A DNA stretch of 16,230 bases from Actinomycetota bacterium (GTDB taxonomy: Bacteria; Actinomycetota; Actinomycetes; Nanopelagicales; Nanopelagicaceae), in contig WLNN01000011.1 in assembly GCA_009699765.1 (NCBI GenBank), positions 1 to 16,230 on the forward strand, in the 5' to 3' direction. Made by a program: the position numbers and the translations under genes. The notes under the pieces are model-generated. The model ran no database searches. It was not told the origin of the DNA and worked only from the letters and a program-made list of their open reading frames with translations. Positions 1-6,688 of this stretch are shown here, in pieces. The first letter of the stretch is position 1. The number at the start of each line of letters is the position of its first letter.

Positions 1-603
1 ATCAGCAGAACGTGCAGCAGTCGGAATAAGATCTCTTTGAATCAATCCCTTTTCGTATGCTGCGGCAGTCTTCATCTGTGATTGGTAAGCGTATTTATCC
101 GCCCGCTCTTTTGTGAGAGTTGGGAATCGATCATGTAGACGTTCTGCGGTGGCACCCATAGACATCGCATCTGCATCAACAATTTTTTCAGCGAGAAAAC
201 GAGGATTCGGATCCATAAGTTCGCCCATTGGATGATTGCCCATATGCTCAACGCCGCCAGCGAGTGCAAGATCGATTGCGCCCATTGAAATCTGACCAGC
301 AATAGTTGTAGTTGCAGTAAGTGCGCCAGCACACCAGCGATCTATTGAATAACCAGGAACTGTGTTTGGAAGACCAGCCAAAAGAGATGCGCTACGTCCT
401 ATATTCATTCCTTGATCGCCAGTCTGAGTTGCAGCAGCGATTGCAACATCATCAATCTGGTCGAGCGGAAGATTTGGATTGCGTTCGATGAGTCCGCGCA
501 TAGCTCGAATCAACAAATCATCGGCTCGGGTATTTACAAAACCATTTCCAGATTTTCCAAAAGGTGTGCGAACGGCATCAACCAGGACGACAGTGCGTGA
601 CAT
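1..603 (-). CDS. fadA: Acetyl-CoA acyltransferase (thiolase), 3'-truncated by window edge
   Basis: The first 201 residues of a thiolase are present; the rest lies beyond the left edge. The family cleaves 3-ketoacyl-CoA with CoA in the last step of fatty acid beta-oxidation, or condenses acyl-CoAs in reverse. Visible are the N-terminal strand with VRTPFGK at residues 11-17, the nucleophilic cysteine Cys91 in the context DRWCAGALTA, and GGVEHMGNHPMG near residues 116-127, a pattern typical of FadA-type degradative thiolases. The His and second Cys of the catalytic set would be in the missing part. The ATG at 601-603 has an AAGGAG ribosome binding site at 610-615 with 6 bases of spacing, so it is an SD-led gene unlike many neighbours. 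It follows the RNase D gene by 77 bases on the same strand; a possible -10 (TAACAT) lies at 635-640. In actinobacteria a fadB-like dehydrogenase commonly follows, but that is outside the window. Confidence 0.9.
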   Translation of the reverse strand, partial: MSRTVVLVDAVRTPFGKSGNGFVNTRADDLLIRAMRGLIERNPNLPLDQIDDVAIAAATQTGDQGMNIGRSASLLAGLPNTVPGYSIDRWCAGALTATTTIAGQISMGAIDLALAGGVEHMGNHPMGELMDPNPRFLAEKIVDADAMSMGATAERLHDRFPTLTKERADKYAYQSQMKTAAAYEKGLIQRDLIPTAARSAD

Positions 604-680
604 CAAGAGCTCCTTGCTCGGCGGTGAGGCTTTTATGTTACCCGCCGGTAGCCTAAATGGCTATCATGCTGACGCTCTTT

Positions 681-1964
681 TTATTCTCCTTCGCCGCTCT
701 CTGGGGATTGCGGGCCGCTCTCATCTGCAGCCTCTGGAACCTCTTTCGCTTCACTCTCAGAGAGGGCACTTATAAGTATCGGGGCGGCAATCTCTATCTG
801 CCAAGGGCGAGCACCTAACTCCTTAAGAAGCGTTGAAACATCTGCTGGATCAGGTAAGCGCCAACAGATTTGGCGAAGAATTTCTGGAGTCAGCAAATTT
901 TCAACAGGTAGTTCAAGTTCGGCGGCTTTTTCTGACATATTAAAACGTGCGTGAGATAAAGGAATATATTTTTCTGGGAAACGATCGCGCCATAACTTAA
1001 TTGGCGGAAGGCCGTCACTCTTGACTCGGCTAGGAGGGCATTGTTCCTCCGTTAAAGCAAGTGCATCTGCGATTGCCTTTAGCCAACGAGAAGTGTTTTC
1101 AAACCAACGTGCGCGCAATCCAATAGGCCGTAGTACTTTTTCCAAATCTTTCTTTGTTAGCAACGGTGCAGTATCGCTAGCGAGGGCAATTGTTGAAATC
1201 GCCATATCTGAAAAAATTCGCCCAGGAGAGATATCTAAGTGGGCGGCAAGATCATCTCTCGCTTCCCAAAGAGATTTTACAACGGCTAACTGTGATCGCT
1301 TTTTCACTTTATGCATTCCGGATGTCCGGCGCCACGGATCAATCCGCTTTGGTGATGGGGGAGCGGCAAGAATTGACGAGAACTCTTGTGCTGCCCAAAC
1401 ATCTTTCTTTTTCTCCTTCAATAAATCTTCGATCGTATTTCGAAGTTCGATGAGAAGTTCTACATCAAGGGCAGCATAATTAAGCCAATCTTCAGGTAAC
1501 GGTCGAATCGACCAGTCCTGAGCTGAATGCTCTTTCGCTAAACCGATATCAAGTAAAGATTCGACGAGAGCGCCTAGTCCAACGCGCGGAAGACCAGCGA
1601 TTCGTCCTGCTAATTCAGTATCGAAGAGCGAGGTTGGGTTGAGACCGATTTCGCGAAGGCATGGCAAGTCTTGTGTACTTGCATGAAGAATGACCTCTTC
1701 TCCACTCCACAGTGAATTAAGTTGTGAAAATAATGGGTTATTGACTCCGAATGGAATTGGATCGATGAGATGCAATCCGCCTCCTGCGCGTTTAATTTGA
1801 ATGAGGTATGCACGTGCGCTATATCGATAACCAGAAGCTCGCTCTGCATCAACTGCGAAGGGGCCGCTACCGTTTGATAGATCTGTCAGCATTGCTTCAA
1901 ATCGCTCAGGAGTATCAACTAACTCCGGAAGTCCAAGGTATGGCGCTGTAAGTAATTCAGCCAC
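681..1964 (-). CDS. rnd: HRDC-domain ribonuclease D (DEDDy 3'-5' exoribonuclease)
   Basis: 427 residues from the GTG at 1962-1964. RNase D trims 3' ends of structured RNAs such as tRNA precursors. All DEDDy exonuclease motifs are visible: D39 and E41 in VDAERASGYRY, D99 in HASTQDLPCL, and Y163/D167 in NYAALDVELL. An HRDC-type nucleic acid binding segment follows around residues 220-300, then a second helical part and an acidic Pro/Glu-rich tail. VDAERASGYRY is the form usual in actinobacterial members. The frame stays open to an ATG at 2054, but that would bury 98 bases in the DUF3000 gene. The GTG overlapping the DUF3000 stop by 8 bases gives a start (AELLTAPYLGLPELVDTPE) like that of homologues and implies translational coupling. 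No clear SD precedes it, so the exact start is less certain than the identity. Confidence 0.9.
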   Translation of the reverse strand: MAELLTAPYLGLPELVDTPERFEAMLTDLSNGSGPFAVDAERASGYRYSARAYLIQIKRAGGGLHLIDPIPFGVNNPLFSQLNSLWSGEEVILHASTQDLPCLREIGLNPTSLFDTELAGRIAGLPRVGLGALVESLLDIGLAKEHSAQDWSIRPLPEDWLNYAALDVELLIELRNTIEDLLKEKKKDVWAAQEFSSILAAPPSPKRIDPWRRTSGMHKVKKRSQLAVVKSLWEARDDLAAHLDISPGRIFSDMAISTIALASDTAPLLTKKDLEKVLRPIGLRARWFENTSRWLKAIADALALTEEQCPPSRVKSDGLPPIKLWRDRFPEKYIPLSHARFNMSEKAAELELPVENLLTPEILRQICWRLPDPADVSTLLKELGARPWQIEIAAPILISALSESEAKEVPEAADESGPQSPESGEGE

Positions 1965-2547
1965 GGCGACGAGCGGCGGTGAGTGAAGCAACGCCTTCTG
2001 CAACAGGAGGAAGACCTGCGACCTCACTAATAAAATTGCACCAAGCTTGCACATGAGGAATTAACTCTTCGGGCTTTGTGAGAATGGGAGACCATGAAGC
2101 TCTAATTTCAACTTCGGATTCATCATGTCGTGAAGAAAGTTTCCCAAAGGAGGCGCTAGAAACTCTTGTCACCGTGCCTGACGGTGCGCTGTATTGAGCG
2201 CCATTGTCTTGCAAACTATCTAGCAACCAATTCCATCCGACCTCGGGTAGCAATGGGTCGGCCTGCATATCTGAATCAACCGTCGCGCGCATAAAAGTTA
2301 CGCAGCGGTATTCGCCTTCCCAAGTATCTTGGCCACCAGGTTCGTGTAGAACAACGAAACGACCGGATGCAAGTTCATCTTCTTCATCGCCCAGCAACCC
2401 ATTAGAGAGATCTGCGGTAAATGCAAAGGAGTATTTTGCTAATTTCTGTGGAGCTGGCACTTCCACCAAGTCAATTTCAGAGCGCGGCGTGAATTCACGA
2501 AGAATTGAAATCATATGCTCGAAGGAGAAAGGAGATTTTGAATTCAC
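1957..2547 (-). CDS. DUF3000 domain-containing protein
   Basis: 196 residues of unknown function, from a family essentially confined to actinobacteria. Recognisable stretches are VPAPQKLAKYSFAFTADL near residues 25-42, ELASGRFVVLHEPGGQDTWEG, and DPLLPEVGWNWLLDSL around the middle. The C-terminal half is rich in charged and small residues. There is no signal peptide or membrane segment, so it is probably cytosolic. The start is a GTG; a TAGAAT hexamer ends exactly 6 bases before it, supporting a leaderless transcript starting at the GTG. Its 3' end overlaps the RNase D gene by 8 bases. From general knowledge, DUF3000, RNase D and thiolase genes are neighbours in other actinobacteria such as Streptomyces, which hints at a shared RNA- or metabolism-related job, but no activity is established. 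ATG at residue 12 is an alternative start. Confidence 0.85.
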   Translation of the reverse strand: MNSKSPFSFEHMISILREFTPRSEIDLVEVPAPQKLAKYSFAFTADLSNGLLGDEEDELASGRFVVLHEPGGQDTWEGEYRCVTFMRATVDSDMQADPLLPEVGWNWLLDSLQDNGAQYSAPSGTVTRVSSASFGKLSSRHDESEVEIRASWSPILTKPEELIPHVQAWCNFISEVAGLPPVAEGVASLTAARRRG

Positions 2548-2553
2548 TGCTCA

Positions 2554-2559
2554 ATTCTA
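2554..2559 (-). promoter_or_regulatory. Putative leaderless -10 box of the DUF3000 operon
   Basis: On the minus strand the hexamer TAGAAT is followed by exactly 6 bases (TGAGCA) and then the GTG start. A -10 box at this distance places the transcription start on the first base of the start codon, so no 5' leader or SD would exist. No convincing -35 hexamer is seen. It would drive DUF3000, rnd and probably fadA. Confidence 0.55.
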
Positions 2560-2603
2560 AAGTTGCAAGTGGGTAATTGCTGGGAGGTGGAGCAAGTATT
2601 GGG

Positions 2604-2609
2604 TAGGGT
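2604..2609 (+). promoter_or_regulatory. Putative leaderless -10 box of the EamA transporter gene
   Basis: TAGGGT lies 6 bases (TCCCGA) before the ATG at 2616. The region upstream lacks a good -35 at normal spacing. There is a GGGAGG further upstream (2582-2587), but it is too far from the ATG to act as an SD. This box and the divergent DUF3000 promoter share the 68-base intergenic region. Confidence 0.55.
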
Positions 2610-2615
2610 TCCCGA

Positions 2616-3461
2616 ATGGCCACGCTCCTTGCCCTTCTTTCAAGCCTGCTATGGGGAAGCGCTGACTACTTCGCCGGAAATCTCAGTAAGAGACTTCCAG
2701 CGATGGTGGTCTTGGGTATCAATCAGGCATTCGGTCTAATTTTCGGTATCGCACTAGTTGTAATCACTAATGGATGGAGTGCGCCAACTCTTGACTCAGC
2801 TGGTTTCTTTATAAATGGGGCACTCGCTGGCCTTGCTGGGTATGTGGGGCTTCTCTGTTTATATGCGGGCCTTTCAACGGGACGAATGGGGGTTGTCTCA
2901 CCTATAAGTTCTTTGAGCGTTTTGATACCACTGTTCTTCGCACTTGCAATAAAGGGAGATGAGCTTGCAACTCCAGTACTGATGGGAGTTATTGCAGCGG
3001 TTATTGGTGGATTTCTTGCAAGCGGTCCAGAGGTGACGCAAGGATTACCGATACGTCCCGTGCTTCTCGCTCTTGGTGCCGCACTTGGTTTCGGATCTTC
3101 ACTTACATTTATGTCGATAGGTTCAGCAGATAGTTCACTTCTTACTATGACGACAATGCGATCGACGACATTTTTTATCAGCCTTGCATTCTTTGTTAAG
3201 TTAGGTAATTTTGGTGGCGCCCGCAAGAGAGATATACCGCTGATTGCTGGAATTGGAATAGCAGATTTCTCAGCAAATCTTCTATTAGGAATCGCCACAA
3301 CAAAGGGGCTGGTCTCAATTGCAATGGTGCTTGGATCGCTATACCCGATTGCAACTGCAGTTCTTGCCTACATTTTTCTCCATGAGAGATTACATAAGGT
3401 TCAGTATGTAGGAATTCTCCTAGCCGTTACCGGTGTTGCCCTTATTTCTGCATTGCAATAG
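2616..3461 (+). CDS. EamA/DMT-family transporter
   Basis: 281 residues, very hydrophobic throughout, with about ten predicted membrane segments arranged as two EamA repeats (roughly residues 1-138 and 148-280). The opening ATLLALLSSLLWGSADYFAG is a classic first helix of the drug/metabolite transporter superfamily. The end of the second repeat (LGSLYPIATAVLAYIFLHERL) is also diagnostic, with the conserved Pro and the E-R-L after the ninth helix. Members export or import small metabolites (amino acids, nucleosides, drugs); the substrate cannot be told from sequence. It is monocistronic and probably leaderless. Its last 42 bases overlap the convergent reductase gene, including both stop codons, so no terminator fits between them. 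Repeat-to-repeat similarity and length are normal for the family. Confidence 0.9.
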   Translation: MATLLALLSSLLWGSADYFAGNLSKRLPAMVVLGINQAFGLIFGIALVVITNGWSAPTLDSAGFFINGALAGLAGYVGLLCLYAGLSTGRMGVVSPISSLSVLIPLFFALAIKGDELATPVLMGVIAAVIGGFLASGPEVTQGLPIRPVLLALGAALGFGSSLTFMSIGSADSSLLTMTTMRSTTFFISLAFFVKLGNFGGARKRDIPLIAGIGIADFSANLLLGIATTKGLVSIAMVLGSLYPIATAVLAYIFLHERLHKVQYVGILLAVTGVALISALQ

Positions 3462-3938
3462 ACGAGTACCTTCAACCATTTCATCTTGAACTATTTCAAA
3501 GGTATCTAGCAATGAATCTAGTTCTACGAAATTTCCGTCACCTTCAACTGGTGTAATAGAAAGATATAGTTTCTCGATTAAATTATCAGCAATTAGAGCG
3601 AGCAATAGAGAAGGTCCTGCTTCAACAACCAGATCACCGGTTAAGTCTTCCGCAATCTTTCGAACAATCTCACCCAAATTTTCGCCAACAAAAACTTGTT
3701 GCATCATCGGATGAGTTAGCGTGAGCGGGTTGGAGCTACGGGAAAGAATAAAGATTGGGACCTTTGCTAGGCGATAACTCTCTGCAGCCGCTGAATTCTT
3801 TCCAATTATGTAACCGCCAGCATTTCTGTGAAGTCGCAGAAATCTTTCACGATCCTCAGACGAAGATATGGGCGCCGACTTTCCGCCTAGGCTCGTTGCC
3901 TGATTGCGACCCATAACAAGGGTTGCAATTATCGCCAT
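3420..3938 (-). CDS. RibD C-terminal-type pyrimidine/dihydrofolate reductase-like protein
   Basis: 172 residues from the ATG at 3936-3938. The fold is the RibD_C (dihydrofolate reductase-like) type: an N-terminal strand ATLVMGRNQATSLGG, SEDRERFLRLHRNAGGYIIGKNSA where NADPH-contacting residues usually sit, and GDLVVEAGPSLLLALIADNLIEKLYLSITP in the C-terminal half, matching the family's ExGP...L..l.DE pattern. Stand-alone members are annotated as pyrimidine reductase family proteins; only some act in riboflavin synthesis, so a role there is inference. There is no deaminase domain and no rib operon nearby. The frame extends 7 codons upstream to an ATG at 3957-3959. The inner ATG is preferred because TATTCT ends exactly 6 bases before it and the family's N-terminus begins there. 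The 3' end overlaps the EamA gene on the opposite strand by 42 bases. Confidence 0.75.
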   Translation of the reverse strand: MAIIATLVMGRNQATSLGGKSAPISSSEDRERFLRLHRNAGGYIIGKNSAAAESYRLAKVPIFILSRSSNPLTLTHPMMQQVFVGENLGEIVRKIAEDLTGDLVVEAGPSLLLALIADNLIEKLYLSITPVEGDGNFVELDSLLDTFEIVQDEMVEGTRLLQCRNKGNTGNG

Positions 3939-3944
3939 TTGCCT

Positions 3945-3950
3945 AGAATA
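3945..3950 (-). promoter_or_regulatory. Putative leaderless -10 box of the RibD_C-type gene
   Basis: TATTCT on the minus strand, then 6 bases (AGGCAA), then ATG at 3938. It sits inside the longer open frame, and this is the main reason for choosing the inner start. A weaker alternative, AATAAT, lies 5 bases before the outer ATG. Confidence 0.5.
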
Positions 3951-4005
3951 TCGCCGCATAAATGATTATTCACACCTTATTTTCAGCCTCTGAGCCTCGT
4001 ATAAG

Positions 4006-4035
4006 TTGAGATAGTCACTCTTACTTGGCTAGCCT
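4006..4035 (+). promoter_or_regulatory. Putative promoter of nlpC/p60-pimB (leaderless)
   Basis: This is the best full promoter in the window: TTGAGA (4006-4011), an 18-base spacer, TAGCCT (4030-4035), then 6 bases (TGAACA) and the ATG at 4042. The expected transcription start coincides with the start codon. It would drive the NlpC/P60 gene and the overlapping pimB. Confidence 0.6.
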
Positions 4036-4041
4036 TGAACA

Positions 4042-5052
4042 ATGACTCTTCGAGCCAGCGGGCGTTTCCTGCTGATATTCACCGCTTCTGCGTTGGTTAT
4101 TGGCCTTGCTCCAGGGGCGCAAGCGGCTCCAACACTGGCTCAGATTCAAGCCCAGGTGAATGACTTGGAAGAGCAGGCCACCGCTGCGGCAGAGGGAGCA
4201 CAAGAAGCTAAGGTCAAGTTGGCAACATTGCAGCGAAGTCTCAATGGCATTCAGGCGCAAGCGGCGATTCAGGGAAAGAATGTTGATTCAATCTCTCGAA
4301 CGCTCGGAATAATCGCAGTTAATCAATACAAATCAGGTTCGCTTAGCCAAAGCCTGGAACTTCTCTTTTCAAGTGATCCGACGCTCTATCTTTCATCGGC
4401 AGGATCTCTTGAGTCAATTACGCGGCAGAAATCTATTCAGCTAAAGAAGTATCAATCAGCTACTCAGAAATTGAATGCAACAACTCTTACTGTGGAAGAT
4501 CGATTGGCGCAGGTAAAGGCTTTGCAGAAAAAGTTTGCACAGCAAAGCGCGGTTGCGCAAGAAAAGCTTAAGAAGGCTGAAGCCATTCTGGCGCGCTTAA
4601 AGAAAGAAGACCGCGATCGATTGGCACAGCTTGCTCAAGAGCAAGAAGATTCCGATCAGGCGAATTCTTTGGCGCAGGCCAAATCTTTAAGCGGTGTCTC
4701 AGGACGTGGCGGATTAGCAATTAAATTTGCATTCAAACAAATCGGTGATCGATACGTATTTGGCGCTGATGGAATGGTTTATTGGGATTGCTCTGGTTTG
4801 ACGATGCGAGCTTTCCAAACAGCGGGTGTAAATCTCCCACATTCTTCCGCCGCTCAATCTCGTATGGGTAAATCTATTGCTTTTAATAAGAAGCAACCCG
4901 GCGATCTTCTCTTCTTTGGTCGTCCTATTTCGCATGTTGGCATTTATATCGGGGGAGGCAAGATGGTGCACGCGCCACGTTCGGGCTCGCGCGTCAAGAT
5001 TGCTAGCACCAACATGGGTTCCAAGCGTTTGGTTGCGGTACGTCGCTTCTAA
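4042..5052 (+). CDS. Secreted NlpC/P60 peptidoglycan endopeptidase, RipC-like
   Basis: 336 residues. A Sec signal peptide covers residues 1-28 (Arg-rich start, hydrophobic core, likely cleavage after AQA). Residues 30-210 are Gln/Ala/Lys-rich and predicted coiled coil in two blocks, the usual autoinhibitory or partner-binding arm. The C-terminal NlpC/P60 domain (about 222-336) has the catalytic Cys250 in DCSGL, His298 in ISHVGIYIG and a third polar residue His310 in VHAP. The family cleaves D-Glu/meso-DAP bonds in stem peptides during cell separation, with activation often through FtsEX for RipC-type proteins. The arrangement coiled coil plus NlpC/P60 directly before pimB matches mycobacterial Rv2190c (RipC) next to Rv2188c (pimB). 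Stop and next start overlap (TAATG), so pimB is translationally coupled. Confidence 0.9.
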   Translation: MTLRASGRFLLIFTASALVIGLAPGAQAAPTLAQIQAQVNDLEEQATAAAEGAQEAKVKLATLQRSLNGIQAQAAIQGKNVDSISRTLGIIAVNQYKSGSLSQSLELLFSSDPTLYLSSAGSLESITRQKSIQLKKYQSATQKLNATTLTVEDRLAQVKALQKKFAQQSAVAQEKLKKAEAILARLKKEDRDRLAQLAQEQEDSDQANSLAQAKSLSGVSGRGGLAIKFAFKQIGDRYVFGADGMVYWDCSGLTMRAFQTAGVNLPHSSAAQSRMGKSIAFNKKQPGDLLFFGRPISHVGIYIGGGKMVHAPRSGSRVKIASTNMGSKRLVAVRRF

Positions 5053-6203
5053 TGAATGAGAAGAAGAGCAAAAAAGTATTATGCATAACAAATGATTTCG
5101 GTCCGCGCGCGGGCGGAATCGAAACATTCGTTATAGGTCTGATTGAACGAATGCCCGTGGGTACGGTAATTGTTTATACCTCAGCACAAGACGACAGCGA
5201 AGAATATGATCAAAGATGGCTTCTCGACCATGGTGTTGAGGTGATTCGAGATAAAACCAAAGTTCTTCTTCCCACGCCACGAGTAAGCCGTGCAGTTCGT
5301 GCGTTGGTTACCCAACGTTCAATCACGAAGGTATTTTTTGGCGCTGCTGCACCGCTCGGCCTTCTATCTCATGGCTTACGTAAGAGTGGTGTCGAGCGTA
5401 TCGTCGCACTTACCCATGGGCATGAAGTCTGGTGGTCAAAATTGTGGCCATTTGCGTGGGCGATGAGACGGATTGGCCAAGGAGTAGACGTTCTTACTTA
5501 TCTGGGAAGCTTCACTCAACAAGCAATTTCACAATCACTTACCTCAGATGCTAAAAAGGCAATGGTGCGTATCGCACCCGGTATCGACACCTCGCATTTC
5601 GCCCCAGTCTCAGATTCGCACTTACTTAAATCAGAACTTGGTCTGGCTGAGAAGCGAGTAATTGTAAGTGTCGGAAGATTGGTGCATCGCAAAGGGCAGG
5701 ACACTTTGGTTGAGTCGCTGCCAGAAATCCTTAAAACTCATTCTGACGCGCATCTACTTTTTGTTGGCGTAGGCCCGCATCTTCAATACATTCATAAGCG
5801 AGCAGTTCAATTGGGTGTTCTCGAACACGTTTCATTTGTTGGCAGAGTTCCATATCCAGAGCTGCCGCGATTTATTTGCGTCGGAGAAATTTTTGCAATG
5901 CCGAGCAGATCACGTTTAGCAGGTCTGGAAGTTGAAGGTTTAGGTATTGTCTATTTGGAAGCAAGCGCATGCGGACTGCCCGTAGTTGGAGGCCTATCGG
6001 GCGGCGCGCCTGATGCGCTTCTAGAAGGCGAGACTGGTTTCGCAGTTGATGGCCTCAATCCACACGAGGTTGCGACCGCGATTTCTAATTTGTTATCCGA
6101 TGAAAACCGCGCAAAGGCGATGGGAGCCCGCGGGCGCCAATGGATTATTGATGAATGGGAATGGCGTCACTGGTCGAAGGCATTTAACGAACTTCTTTAT
6201 TGA
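5052..6203 (+). CDS. pimB: GT4 glycosyltransferase, PimB-type phosphatidylinositol mannosyltransferase
   Basis: 383 residues, GT-B fold. The N-terminal domain starts with VLCITNDFGPRAGGIETF (residues 9-26), the pattern of PimB proteins, and has HGHE at 122-125. The C-terminal nucleotide-sugar domain starts with SVGRLVHRKGQDTLVESL (R209, K214) and carries the EX7E motif E295...E303 in EVEGLGIVYLEASACGLP, nearly identical in wording to mycobacterial PimB (Rv2188c). That enzyme transfers mannose from GDP-mannose to (acyl-)phosphatidylinositol monomannoside on the cytosolic face of the membrane. The substrate here is inferred from similarity and context (ino1, plsC and fadD in the same window). 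The ATG shares one base with the previous stop and has no SD, so it relies on re-initiation. The last 7 bases overlap the convergent LuxR-type gene. PimA is not in the window. Confidence 0.85.
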   Translation: MNEKKSKKVLCITNDFGPRAGGIETFVIGLIERMPVGTVIVYTSAQDDSEEYDQRWLLDHGVEVIRDKTKVLLPTPRVSRAVRALVTQRSITKVFFGAAAPLGLLSHGLRKSGVERIVALTHGHEVWWSKLWPFAWAMRRIGQGVDVLTYLGSFTQQAISQSLTSDAKKAMVRIAPGIDTSHFAPVSDSHLLKSELGLAEKRVIVSVGRLVHRKGQDTLVESLPEILKTHSDAHLLFVGVGPHLQYIHKRAVQLGVLEHVSFVGRVPYPELPRFICVGEIFAMPSRSRLAGLEVEGLGIVYLEASACGLPVVGGLSGGAPDALLEGETGFAVDGLNPHEVATAISNLLSDENRAKAMGARGRQWIIDEWEWRHWSKAFNELLY

Positions 6204-6685
6204 TTCTTGAGAAAAGTAATTGCAGCCACTCGATTTCTGACACCTAGTTTGCGATAAATTGAGGTTAATTGAGTCTTGATTGTTGCTTCTGAGTTATGTC
6301 TGCTCCGCGCTATTTCTGCCGTTGTGGCTCCGGTTGAAATTAACTGCAGAATTTCCATCTCTGCCTTAGTTAATTTTCTGATGGAGCTATTTCGAATATT
6401 TTGCCCAGTGGCTGAATGAGAAGTTTGCGCACATATTGGTGCAAGCGTTTCTAGGGGCGCTATCAGAGGATCCGAATCGTTAAGGTCGTAGATGTCATCT
6501 CGAACCCGGACGGTCAGGTCAGAGATCTCAAGACGAAATTTACGGAAGAAATCGCGCGCATTTATGGATAAGCCAGCAGAGTTCAAGATTGCATCAACAG
6601 AAGAAGAGATCGAGATTAACTCTTGGTGCACCTCGTCATGGAGAAGCTTTGCCAGCGCAATCGTAGAATCGGCTGACTCATCCAA
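6197..6685 (-). CDS. Short LuxR-type transcriptional regulator with HisKA_3-like N-terminus
   Basis: 162 residues. The C-terminal part (104-160) is a clear LuxR/GerE helix-turn-helix: LTKAEMEILQLISTGATTAEIA, then TIKTQLTSIYRKLGVRNRVAAI. The N-terminal part lacks a receiver domain. Instead, residues 9-35 read IALAKLLHDEVHQELISISSSVDAIL, which resembles the H-box of NarX/DesK-type histidine kinases (HisKA_3: ..LHD.v.Q.L..i), with His16 in the phosphoacceptor place; a second amphipathic helix follows (about 43-67). No ATPase domain is present. The helices may serve as a dimerisation bundle; phosphorylation is speculation. The start is TTG at 6683-6685, chosen because AAGGAG (6692-6697) sits 6 bases upstream and no in-frame ATG fits. 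It starts 3 bases after the fadD stop, so the two are coupled and it may regulate lipid genes. Confidence 0.8.
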   Translation of the reverse strand: MDESADSTIALAKLLHDEVHQELISISSSVDAILNSAGLSINARDFFRKFRLEISDLTVRVRDDIYDLNDSDPLIAPLETLAPICAQTSHSATGQNIRNSSIRKLTKAEMEILQLISTGATTAEIARSRHNSEATIKTQLTSIYRKLGVRNRVAAITFLKNQ

Positions 6686-6688
6686 GAG

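Noticed and set aside
1021..1479. 152-codon plus-strand frame and smaller ones nearby
   Set aside because: Antisense to RNase D, whose catalytic motifs are all intact; no motif or start signal in the plus frames.
1965..2054. ATG-initiated N-terminal extension of RNase D
   Set aside because: It adds 30 residues lying wholly within the DUF3000 gene and not resembling the family. The GTG at the DUF3000 stop is a better coupled start.
2723..3298. 191-codon open frame on the minus strand
   Set aside because: It is the antisense shadow of the EamA gene. The translation is Pro/Arg/Ser-rich without family motifs, while the plus frame is a clean transporter.
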